A stretch of DNA of 23,984 nucleotides from JBBECF01 sp040881945 (GTDB lineage Bacteria > Pseudomonadota > Alphaproteobacteria > Dongiales > Dongiaceae): positions 1-23,984 of the forward strand of contig JBBECF010000113.1 in NCBI GenBank assembly GCA_040881945.1. The letters are read 5' to 3'. Positions 8,703 through 15,418 of this stretch are shown piece by piece. The notes under the pieces were generated by a model. That model worked only from the letters and a program-made list of their open reading frames with translations, was not told the origin of the DNA and ran no database searches. Positions within the stretch are counted from its first letter, which is position 1. Each line of letters starts with the position of its first letter. Position numbers and translations under genes: made by a program.

Positions 8703-10505
8703 TCAGGCGAGCGCGTTGAAATCGTCGAGCAGGGTGGCGATGCGCCCCGAATCGGACTGGTCCATGATCACCCGGGCGCAGCGCGTCGCCGCCAGGAAAT
8801 CGAGGCCGCGGATGCGCTGCTTGACGCGCGGCAGGGCGGTCGCCGCCATCGACAGCTCGCGGATGCCGAGGCCGAGCAGCAGCGGCGCATAGCGCGGGTC
8901 GCCGGCGATTTCGCCGCACACGCCGACCGGGATGCGCGCGCGCAGCGCCGCCTCGGTGGCGAACTGGATGAGGCGCAACACGGCCGGGTGCAGCGGGTTG
9001 TAGAGATGCGCGACCTGCTCGTCGCCGCGGTCGATGGCGAGCGTGTACATCGTCAGGTCGTTGGTCCCGATGGCGAAGAAATCGGCGACCTGGGCGAGCG
9101 CGTCGGCGGCGAGCGCGGCCCCCGGCACCTCGATCATGACGCCAAGCGGCGGCAGCGGGTCGGCGATGCGCACGCCGCGCCGCGTCAGCCGGCGGGCGAC
9201 CGCGCGCTGGATCTCGCGCACCTGGCGGATCTCGCCGACGGTCGAAATCATCGGCAGCAGGGTGCGCAGCGGCCCGTGCGCCCCGGCGCGCAGGATGGCG
9301 GCGAGTTGCGTCTCGAGCAGCGGCCGCACCTTGAGCGACAGCCGGATGGCGCGCAGGCCGAGCGCCGGATTGGCGCCGGCGCTCTGATGCCCGCCGAGCG
9401 GCCCGGCGAGCTTGTCGCCGCCGATGTCGAGCGTGCGCACGGTCATGACGCGACCGCCCAGCCCCTCGACCAGCCCGCGCAGCGTCTCGTACTGCTCGTC
9501 CTCGCCGGGCAGGTCGTCGCGATTCATGTAGAGAAACTCGGTGCGCAGCAGGCCGACGCCCTCGGCGCCGGCGGCGAGCACCGCGTCGAGCTCGCGCGGC
9601 AGCTCGATGTTGGCGTCGAGTTGGATGCGCGTGCCGTCGCGCGTGACCGCCGGCAGGTCCTTGAGGCGCGTAAGCTGTCGGCGCTCGCGCTCGCGCTCCC
9701 CCTGGCGGCGCCTGTATTCGGCCAGGGTCGCCGGCGACGGATGGGCGACGATGCGTCCGGCGCTGCCGTCGACGATCAGCATGTCGCCGCTCTTGATCGC
9801 GCCGATCAGGCCGGCGACGCCGACCACCGCCGGCAGGCCCAGCGAGCGCGCCATGATCGCGGTATGACTCTCGGCGCCGCCGAGCACGGTGGCAAAGCCG
9901 GCGACCACCCGCGGGTCCATCAACGCCGTGTCGGCCGGGGTCATCTCCTCGGCGATGATGACGCTGCCGGCCGGCAGGTTCGAAAACGCCTGATAGGGCG
10001 TTTGGGTCAGGTTGCGGATCAGCCGGCCGCCGACCTCGCGGATGTCCTCGGCGCGCGCCGCCAGATAGGCGTCGTCGAGCGCGGCGAAGTCCTGCGCCAC
10101 GGCTGAGATTTCGAGTTGCACGGCGGCCTCGGCGTTCAGCCGGTCCTCGGCGATGCGGCGCTCGACGCCGCGCACGACGCGGCTGCCGGTCAGCATCTGC
10201 AGATGCGCGTCGAGCAGGAATCCGATCTCCTCGGCCGCCGCGCCGGGCAGGCTGGCGGACTTGCTCTTGAGCTTGCGGATCTGCTTTTGCGACTTGGCGA
10301 CGGCCGCGGCGAAACGGGCACGCTCGGCCTCGACCGCGTCGGCTGCGAGCCGATACTCCGGCACGTCGAGCGAGCCGGATTCGACCAGGTGCGCGCCGCC
10401 GATGGCGACGCCCGGCGACACCCCCAGCCCGTCGAAGCTCCGCTCCGCCGCCGCCGCAGGACTCCGCGCCGCGCCGCGCCGCCGTCCCTTGCGCTCAGTC
10501 TTCAT
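8703..10505 (-). CDS. ptsP: PTS enzyme I (phosphoenolpyruvate-protein phosphotransferase)
   Basis: A 600-residue cytoplasmic enzyme that takes phosphate from PEP and passes it to HPr. The order is: HPr-binding helical region (~60-150), phosphohistidine domain with H214 in LGGAESHTAIMARSLG, and PEP-binding barrel with GEDEQYETLR, the Arg/Glu blocks (TLDIGGDKL, MIEVPGAAL) and C530 in GVCGEIAGD. There is no N-terminal GAF domain, so it resembles PtsI more than the nitrogen-type PtsP, although alphaproteobacterial annotations often use ptsP. The first ~22 residues are basic and low complexity. The start ATG at 10505 overlaps the end of the HPr gene by 11 bases, which implies translational coupling. 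The next gene downstream on this strand would be ahcY, beyond the RAYT insertion. Confidence 0.93.
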   Translation of the reverse strand: MKTERKGRRRGAARSPAAAAERSFDGLGVSPGVAIGGAHLVESGSLDVPEYRLAADAVEAERARFAAAVAKSQKQIRKLKSKSASLPGAAAEEIGFLLDAHLQMLTGSRVVRGVERRIAEDRLNAEAAVQLEISAVAQDFAALDDAYLAARAEDIREVGGRLIRNLTQTPYQAFSNLPAGSVIIAEEMTPADTALMDPRVVAGFATVLGGAESHTAIMARSLGLPAVVGVAGLIGAIKSGDMLIVDGSAGRIVAHPSPATLAEYRRRQGERERERRQLTRLKDLPAVTRDGTRIQLDANIELPRELDAVLAAGAEGVGLLRTEFLYMNRDDLPGEDEQYETLRGLVEGLGGRVMTVRTLDIGGDKLAGPLGGHQSAGANPALGLRAIRLSLKVRPLLETQLAAILRAGAHGPLRTLLPMISTVGEIRQVREIQRAVARRLTRRGVRIADPLPPLGVMIEVPGAALAADALAQVADFFAIGTNDLTMYTLAIDRGDEQVAHLYNPLHPAVLRLIQFATEAALRARIPVGVCGEIAGDPRYAPLLLGLGIRELSMAATALPRVKQRIRGLDFLAATRCARVIMDQSDSGRIATLLDDFNALA

Positions 10506-10809
10506 CGAACTTCCGCGCGATCAGCTCGGCCATCGCCGCCAGCACCGCTTCGGCCTGCGGCCCGGTCGCCCGCAGCTCGATCTCGCAGCCGGGGCCGGCG
10601 GCCAGCATCATCAATCCCATGATCGACCGGCCGGACACGGTCATGTCGCCTTTGCGCACGACGATCTCGGCGTCGAACGCGTCGGCCAGCTTGACGAACT
10701 TGGCGGCGGCGCGGGCATGCAGCCCGCGTTCGTTGCAGATCGTGACCAGCCGGGTCACGGCGCCCGTCGCCATCGCCATGTCGTCGCCGGCGCTCATGCG
10801 GCGGCTCAC
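10495..10809 (-). CDS. ptsH: Phosphocarrier protein HPr
   Basis: An HPr-domain protein, 104 residues from the GTG at 10809. The phosphoacceptor His is H31 in NERGLHARAAAKFV, and the regulatory Ser is S62 in SGRSIMGLMML, the target of HprK/P encoded three genes upstream. The GTG start forms GTGA with the stop of the EIIA gene. In-frame ATGs at 10797, 10779 and 10773 are alternatives, and the last gives a length closer to ordinary HPr. Its 3' end overlaps the EI start by 11 bases. With EI and EIIA but no permease, it probably serves a regulatory phosphorelay and not sugar uptake. Confidence 0.92.
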   Translation of the reverse strand: MSRRMSAGDDMAMATGAVTRLVTICNERGLHARAAAKFVKLADAFDAEIVVRKGDMTVSGRSIMGLMMLAAGPGCEIELRATGPQAEAVLAAMAELIARKFDED

Positions 10810-11213
10810 GCCTTGGCGTCGGCGAGCAGCTTCGAGGCGACGTTGATGTATTTTCGGCCGGCCTCCTGGGCCGCGGCCACGGCGGCCGGCAGGCGTTGGT
10901 CGGCGCGAACCTGCGCCAGCTTGATCAGCAGCGGCAGGTTGACGCCGGCGATGACCTCGACGTTCGCCCGGTCGAGGATCGAGATGGCCAGGTTCGACGG
11001 CGTGCCGCCGAACATGTCGGTCAGCAGCACGACGCCGTTGCCGCTATCGACCTCGGCGACCCGGTCGAGGATCTCGCGGCGTCGCCGCTCCATGTCGTCG
11101 TCGGGGCCGATGGACACCGCGGCGATGCGCTGCTGCGGGCCGACGACGTGCTCGAGGGCGGCGATGAATTCCGCCCCGAGGCGGCCGTGGGTAACGAGAA
11201 CCAGTCCGATCAT
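10806..11213 (-). CDS. PTS EIIA, mannose-family domain
   Basis: A 135-residue EIIA of the mannose type, accepting phosphate from HPr on H9 in MIGLVLVTHGRLG. The block VVLLTDMFGGTPSNLA is characteristic of the family, and the chain ends soon after VIAGVNLPLL, as expected for a free-standing EIIA. No EIIB, EIIC or EIID partner is present. The ATG at 11213 is preferred over an in-frame TTG at 11222 because it gives the canonical start; GAAGGG lies about 10 bases upstream, inside the rapZ end. rapZ stops 5 bases before it, and its own stop overlaps the HPr start. The context suggests a signalling terminal acceptor that may report PEP/nitrogen state to HprK or ChvG. Confidence 0.92.
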   Translation of the reverse strand: MIGLVLVTHGRLGAEFIAALEHVVGPQQRIAAVSIGPDDDMERRRREILDRVAEVDSGNGVVLLTDMFGGTPSNLAISILDRANVEVIAGVNLPLLIKLAQVRADQRLPAAVAAAQEAGRKYINVASKLLADAKA

Positions 11214-11218
11214 TCGTC

Positions 11219-12208
11219 TCAACCCTTCAGATGCTGAACGACCGCCTCGGCCTCGGCCGGCGGCGCGTCGTCGTCATTCGGTTCGCGATCCAGGTCGCGA
11301 TGGCGCAGGCCGGCCGCCCGACCCGCCTCGCGCAGCCACGTCGCCAGGCGCTCCGCGACGAACACCGAGCGGTGCCGGCCGCCGGTGCACCCCACGGCGA
11401 GGGTCAAATAGCTCTTGCCGTCGCGCTCCAGGCCCGGCACCAGCCCCGTCAGCAATTCGCTCAGCGCCGCGAAGAAGATCGGGAAGGCCGGATCGGCCTC
11501 GATGAAGCGGCCGACCGCCGCGTCGCGTCCGGTCAGGGGCCGCAGCTCGCGCTCGTAGTGCGGGTTGCGCAGGAAGCGGGCGTCGAACACCATGTCGGCC
11601 TCGCGCGGCAGGCCGTGCCGGTAGGAGAACGAGACCACCGAGATCGTCGCGCCGGCCCGCCGATCCAGCCCGAAATGGCCCTGCAGCAGACGGCGCAGGT
11701 CGCCGGTCGTCAGTTCGGTGGTGTCGATCGTCAGGTCGGCGCGCTCGCGCAGCGGCGCCAACAGGTGGCGCTCGCGGCGGATGCCGTCGGCGACCGGCCG
11801 ATCGAGCGCCAGCGGATGGCGGCGGCGGGTCTCGGTGAAGCGGCGGCGCAGCACCTCGTCGTTGCAGGCGAGGAAAATCAGCCGCACGTCGATCTCGGGA
11901 TCGGCCTGCAGCCGGCCGAGGCGATCGAGCAGGGCGTCGGCGCTGAAATGGCGCGTGCGGCAGTCGACGCCGACCGCGACCGGCCGCGCGGCGGCGTCGC
12001 CCGTCGCGCCGGTGACGCCGCCGAGCAGCGACAGCGGCAGATTGTCGACAGCCTCGTAGCCGATGTCCTCGAGCAGCTTCAGGGCCGTCGTGCGGCCGGC
12101 GCCCGACAGGCCGGTGACCAGGAGGACCCGGCGACGGCCGCCGCCGCCGGCCGGCCCGACCCGATCGAGCGCCGCGGCGCCGGCCGCCGGATTGGCTGTT
12201 TCGCTCAT
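11219..12208 (-). CDS. rapZ: RapZ/YvcJ-family nucleotide-binding protein
   Basis: A 329-residue P-loop protein of the RapZ family. In enterobacteria RapZ steers small-RNA decay in hexosamine control; in other bacteria the role is less clear and is linked genetically to PTS genes, as here. The Walker A reads GLSGAGRTTAL, with Arg where most P-loops have Lys, followed by the family block LLEDIGYEAVDNLPLSLL. The later conserved parts VVSFSYRHGLPREADMVFDARFLRNPHY and LAVGCTGGRHRSVFVAERLA are complete. The acidic tail (PNDDDAPPAEAEAVVQHLKG) is family-like. The ATG at 12208 forms ATGA with the hprK stop. Confidence 0.95.
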   Translation of the reverse strand: MSETANPAAGAAALDRVGPAGGGGRRRVLLVTGLSGAGRTTALKLLEDIGYEAVDNLPLSLLGGVTGATGDAAARPVAVGVDCRTRHFSADALLDRLGRLQADPEIDVRLIFLACNDEVLRRRFTETRRRHPLALDRPVADGIRRERHLLAPLRERADLTIDTTELTTGDLRRLLQGHFGLDRRAGATISVVSFSYRHGLPREADMVFDARFLRNPHYERELRPLTGRDAAVGRFIEADPAFPIFFAALSELLTGLVPGLERDGKSYLTLAVGCTGGRHRSVFVAERLATWLREAGRAAGLRHRDLDREPNDDDAPPAEAEAVVQHLKG

Positions 12209-12672
12209 GCCGGCGGCATTATACCCCCCGGCAGGGTGCGCAGGACAAGGCGAACCTTGGCGGCGGCCGAGGCGGCGAAGGGATCGAGCGCCAGCACCGG
12301 CAGGGCGACGCCGAGGCAGGTCCACGCCGCCGGCGCGGGCAACCGCTCGACCTGGTCGGGCCGGACCAGGTCGAGGACGAGGCCGAGCATCGCCTCGGCC
12401 GCGCTCGGCACCGGCAGGATACCGGCCCCGCGCAGCTCGATCCGGCCGCGCGCCGCCGCCGGGGCGCCGGCCGGCGCGGCGGCGACGACGCCTGCGCCGC
12501 GGCGGCGCAGCTCGGTCAGGTCGTCGGCGACGAGGCGCGCGCCGCCGTCGATCAGGCGCAGCGCCAGGTCCGACTTGCCGCTGCCGGACGGGCCGCGGAT
12601 AAGGACGCCGATGCCGTCGAGCACGACGCAGGTGCCGTGCACGCGAACCGCCGCCGCGTCCGCCCCGGCCAT
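12205..12672 (-). CDS. hprK: HPr kinase/phosphorylase, short alphaproteobacterial form
   Basis: A 155-residue catalytic-domain-only HprK. It lacks the N-terminal domain found in Firmicutes, as is usual in alphaproteobacteria. Walker A is GPSGSGKS (27-34), followed by LVADD (47-51) with the catalytic acidic pair, and the signature region GRIELRGAGILPV. The expected substrate is the Ser of HPr encoded downstream. The start ATG at 12672 lies 8 bases from a 122-bp repeat element inserted after chvG, so the ribosome binding site must come from the element; the only candidate is AGGA 13 bases upstream. The stop overlaps rapZ as ATGA. Confidence 0.93.
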   Translation of the reverse strand: MAGADAAAVRVHGTCVVLDGIGVLIRGPSGSGKSDLALRLIDGGARLVADDLTELRRRGAGVVAAAPAGAPAAARGRIELRGAGILPVPSAAEAMLGLVLDLVRPDQVERLPAPAAWTCLGVALPVLALDPFAASAAAKVRLVLRTLPGGIMPPA

Positions 12673-12679
12673 GGCCCGT

Positions 12680-12801
12680 CTAGTGTCCTGCCCCAGAAAT
12701 TCGTTTACGAATTTCTGGGATAAGCAGGCCACTAGATTCAAATACTTAGTGGCCCGTTCACCCCAAAATTCGCGAAACGAATTTCGGGGACGGGACACTA
12801 G
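12680..12801. mobile_element. 122-bp miniature inverted-repeat element between chvG and hprK
   Basis: The termini CTAGTGTCCTG (12680-12690) and CGGGACACTAG (12791-12801) are inverted repeats with 10 of 11 matches, and both outer ends are CTAG. Inside are three nested palindromes: CCCAGAAATTCGT/ACGAATTTCTGGG with a 2-base spacer (12692-12719), GGCCACTA/TAGTGGCC (12727-12754), and a near-perfect CCCCAAAATTCG/CGAATTTCGGGG (12761-12789). It has no coding capacity and is distinctly AT-richer than its surroundings. A 38-base relative of its left arm occurs at 17762-17799. It is probably a non-autonomous REP/BIME or MITE; the mobilising enzyme is not identified. Confidence 0.8.
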
Positions 12802-14537
12802 CCGGCCGGCAGCGACACGACGAAGCGCGCGCCGAGGATGCGGCCCGCCTCGTCCTGGCGGTTCTCCGCGGCGATCGTACCGCCCTGCGCCTCGACGATC
12901 TGCTTGGAGATGCTGAGGCCAAGCCCGGAATGGGTGCCGAACTTCTCGCCGGCCGGGCGCTCGCTGTAGAATCGGTCGAAGATCGCCGCCAGCTTGCCGG
13001 GCGGGATGCCGGGGCCGTCGTCGGCGATGGTGACGCGGACAAAGGCGCCGTCGCGCCAGGCGGCGAGGCGGATGACGCCGTCGGGCGGGCTGAACGACAC
13101 GGCGTTGCCGATCAAATTGCCCATCACCTGCGCCAGCCGGCTTTCGATGCCGCGCACCCGCAGCTCCTGATGCGGGGCGATGTCGAGCTCCAGGCGCGGG
13201 CCGCGCCGGTCGCCGGCGGTTGCCTCGTGCACCCCGGCCAGCGCGCCGAGCATGTTCGCGAGATCGACCGGGGCGGTCTCGGCCCGCGACAGCTCGGCGT
13301 CGAGCCGCGAGGCCTCGGAGATGTCGCTGATCAGCCGGTCGAGCCGCTGCACGTCGTCGAGGATGATGCCCATCAGCTTGCGTTGCTGCTCGGGGTCCTC
13401 GACGCGCGCCACGGTCTCCACGGCGCTGCGCAGCGAGGTCAGCGGATTCTTGATTTCGTGCGCCACGTCGGCGGCGAATCGCTCGATCGCGTCCATGCGC
13501 TGCCACAGCGCCTCGGTCATTTCGCGCAGCGCCCCCGCCAGGTCGCCGATCTCGTCGCGCCGCCGGCCGAAATCGGGGATCGCGGTCTGGCGGCCCTGGC
13601 CGTGCCGGACCCGCTCGGCGGCCTCGGCCAGGCGATGAATCGGGCGGGCGATCGTGCCGGCGAGATAGAGCGACAGCAGCACGGTGACGGCGAGCGCCAC
13701 GCCGAACACCTGGAGGATGTCGAAGCGCACGGCACGCACCGCCTCGTCGATCCGCCGGCCGTCGGTCGACAGCAGCAGCGCGCCCAGCACCTGCCGGTAG
13801 CGCTGCACCGGCACCGCGACGCTCAGCACCATGCCGCCGGCGCCGTCGCTGCGCACGGCGTTGGCGGCCTCGCCGACGAGCGCCCGGCCGACCTCGGGAT
13901 AATCGGCGACGCGCTGCCCGGCGGTCTCGTGGTAGAGCGGCAGGGGGCGGCCCTCCGGCAACAGGCCGACCACGCGGTCGTAGAGATGGGCGAGCAGGTC
14001 GCCCATCGGGCCGCTGGCGCGCGCCGGCGGCAGCACCTCGATCTCGATCTGGCCGCCCGGCCCAGTCAGCCGCAAGCTGTCGGCGAGCAGCGCCCCGTCG
14101 CGGTCGAACAGTCGCGCCCGGCTCTTCGATGCGTCGGCCAGGCGGCGCACCATGTGGCGCGTGGTCTCGACCGACAGTCGCTCCTCGCCGAGCGGATCGC
14201 TGGCGACGCCGCCGCTGCCGAGCGCGCCGGCGAATATCTCGCCGACCGTGCGCAACGCCTCGATCTCGGAGTCGACCATGTTGGCGCGGTACTCGTCGAG
14301 ATAGAGCAGCCCGACGACCGGGATGGCCAGCGCCAGGACGTTCAACGTCAGGATGCGCCGCGTCAACGGCGACAGCCGGGCGCGCCGGCGGGGGCGCGCC
14401 GCCGCCCGCTCCGCGACCTGCCCCGGCGGCGCGACCGGCCGGACCGGCAGCGCGCGGACGGCCGGGGACTCGCGGACGCCGGATCGAATCGGCCGCTCGC
14501 CGGCGCGATCCAGCCGCGGTTCGGCGCGCACGGTCAT
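12798..14537 (-). CDS. chvG: Sensor histidine kinase ChvG
   Basis: A 579-residue two-pass inner-membrane kinase that senses acid/envelope stress and phosphorylates ChvI. After a basic, Pro/Arg-rich N-terminus (1-60) come TM1 (about 61-81), a periplasmic sensor region with a Ser/Gly-rich loop, TM2 near 270-290 (FGVALAVTVLLSLYLAGTI), HAMP, then the DHp domain with H360 in DVAHEIKNPLTSLRSAVETV. The HATPase has NLIGNAVSFSPPDG, DDGPGIPPGKL and GTHSGLGLSISKQIVEAQGG. It follows chvI by 36 bases. The stop codon TAG is made by the terminal CTAG of the miniature element, so the native C-terminus may have been altered slightly. Confidence 0.95.
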   Translation of the reverse strand: MTVRAEPRLDRAGERPIRSGVRESPAVRALPVRPVAPPGQVAERAAARPRRRARLSPLTRRILTLNVLALAIPVVGLLYLDEYRANMVDSEIEALRTVGEIFAGALGSGGVASDPLGEERLSVETTRHMVRRLADASKSRARLFDRDGALLADSLRLTGPGGQIEIEVLPPARASGPMGDLLAHLYDRVVGLLPEGRPLPLYHETAGQRVADYPEVGRALVGEAANAVRSDGAGGMVLSVAVPVQRYRQVLGALLLSTDGRRIDEAVRAVRFDILQVFGVALAVTVLLSLYLAGTIARPIHRLAEAAERVRHGQGRQTAIPDFGRRRDEIGDLAGALREMTEALWQRMDAIERFAADVAHEIKNPLTSLRSAVETVARVEDPEQQRKLMGIILDDVQRLDRLISDISEASRLDAELSRAETAPVDLANMLGALAGVHEATAGDRRGPRLELDIAPHQELRVRGIESRLAQVMGNLIGNAVSFSPPDGVIRLAAWRDGAFVRVTIADDGPGIPPGKLAAIFDRFYSERPAGEKFGTHSGLGLSISKQIVEAQGGTIAAENRQDEAGRILGARFVVSLPAG

Positions 14538-14573
14538 GCGGCCGTCGTCGCCGGCGCCTGCGCCGCGCCGCGG

Positions 14574-15272
14574 TCAACGGTCACGGTAGCGGTATCCGAC
14601 GCCGTACAGCGTCTCGATCTGGGCGAACGCCGCGTCGATCGCCTTGAACTTCTTGCGCACCCGCTTGATGTGGCTGTCGATGGTGCGGTCGTCGACGTAG
14701 ATGTGCTCGCCATAGGCGGCGTCCATGAGCTGGTCGCGGCTCTTGACGTGGCCGGGCCGCGCGGCGAGCGCCTTCAAGAGCAGGAACTCGGTCACCGTCA
14801 GTTCGACCGCCTGGCTCTTCCAGGTGCATTGATGGCGCGCCGGATCGAGCGTCAGGTCGCCGCGCGCGATCACCTCGCCGCCGGCGGCGGTCGCGCCGTC
14901 GGCGGCCAGCGCCGCGCGCCGCAGCAGGGTCCGAATGCGCTCGATCAGCAGGCGCTGCGAGAACGGCTTGCGGATGTAGTCGTCGGCGCCGACGCGCAGG
15001 CCCATCAACTCGTCGACCTCGTCGTCCTTGGAGGTGAGGAAGATGACCGGCAGTTTGCTCGACCGGCGCAGCCGCTCGAGCAGCTCCATGCCGTCCATGC
15101 GCGGCATCTTGATGTCGAGGACCGCGAGGTCGACCGGATTGCCGGTGATCCCGCGCAGCGCCTCGGCGCCGTCGGTGTAGGTGCGCACCGTGAAGCCTTC
15201 GGCCTCGAGCGCCATCGACACCGAGGTCAGGATGTTGCGGTCGTCGTCGACCAGGGCAATCGTCTGCGCCAC
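14574..15272 (-). CDS. chvI: Response regulator ChvI (OmpR family)
   Basis: A 232-residue two-domain regulator. The receiver has the acidic pocket DDD (9-11), phospho-Asp D53 in VLDIKMPRMDG, the conserved Thr in LTSKDD and Lys in RKPFS. The C-terminal winged helix contains VELTVTEFLLLKALAARPGHVKSRDQLMDAAYGEHIYVDDRTIDSHIKRVRKKF, typical of ChvI. It controls envelope, exopolysaccharide and host-interaction genes in related bacteria. The start is GTG at 15272 with GGGAGGA 9 bases upstream. It is the first gene of the chvI-chvG-hprK-rapZ-PTS run. A perfect palindrome lies just upstream and could be an autoregulatory site. Confidence 0.96.
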   Translation of the reverse strand: MAQTIALVDDDRNILTSVSMALEAEGFTVRTYTDGAEALRGITGNPVDLAVLDIKMPRMDGMELLERLRRSSKLPVIFLTSKDDEVDELMGLRVGADDYIRKPFSQRLLIERIRTLLRRAALAADGATAAGGEVIARGDLTLDPARHQCTWKSQAVELTVTEFLLLKALAARPGHVKSRDQLMDAAYGEHIYVDDRTIDSHIKRVRKKFKAIDAAFAQIETLYGVGYRYRDR

Positions 15273-15292
15273 GACGAGGGGTCCTCCCGCGT

Positions 15293-15334
15293 TAACAGCC
15301 TGTTAGATGTAAAGCCTCGTCGCCCGGCTTCCAA
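15293..15334 (-). promoter_or_regulatory. Possible chvI promoter with 13-base palindrome
   Basis: Read on the minus strand, TTGGAA (15329-15334) and TACATC (15306-15311) are 17 bases apart and resemble weak -35/-10 hexamers. Directly after the -10 comes the perfect palindrome TAACAG-C-CTGTTA (15293-15305), which would cover the transcription start, then GGGAGGA and the GTG. The layout fits an operator for autoregulation. The hexamer matches are poor, so the promoter call is tentative; the palindrome itself is certain. Confidence 0.4.
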
Positions 15335-15352
15335 GATGGCAGCGGAAATATG

Positions 15353-15381
15353 GCCGCATTGCGGCGGATTCGCCGGAATCC
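15353..15381 (-). terminator. Two adjacent hairpins between the glycosyltransferase gene and chvI
   Basis: GCCGCA-T-TGCGGC (15353-15365) is directly followed by GGATTC-GCCG-GAATCC (15366-15381), both with perfect arms. They lie about 40 bases past the glycosyltransferase stop and upstream of the proposed chvI promoter. A loose T-containing stretch (ATATTTCC) follows in the transcribed direction. They may terminate the upstream transcript. Confidence 0.4.
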
Positions 15382-15418
15382 GGCCGTCGCCCCGCCCTAG
15401 GGCCTCGTGACGCGGGTC

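Noticed and set aside
12205..14577. 790-codon minus-strand frame spanning chvG and hprK
   Set aside because: Only its last 155 codons are the real HprK. The remainder is an off-frame reading of chvG and the miniature element, so no fusion protein is proposed.
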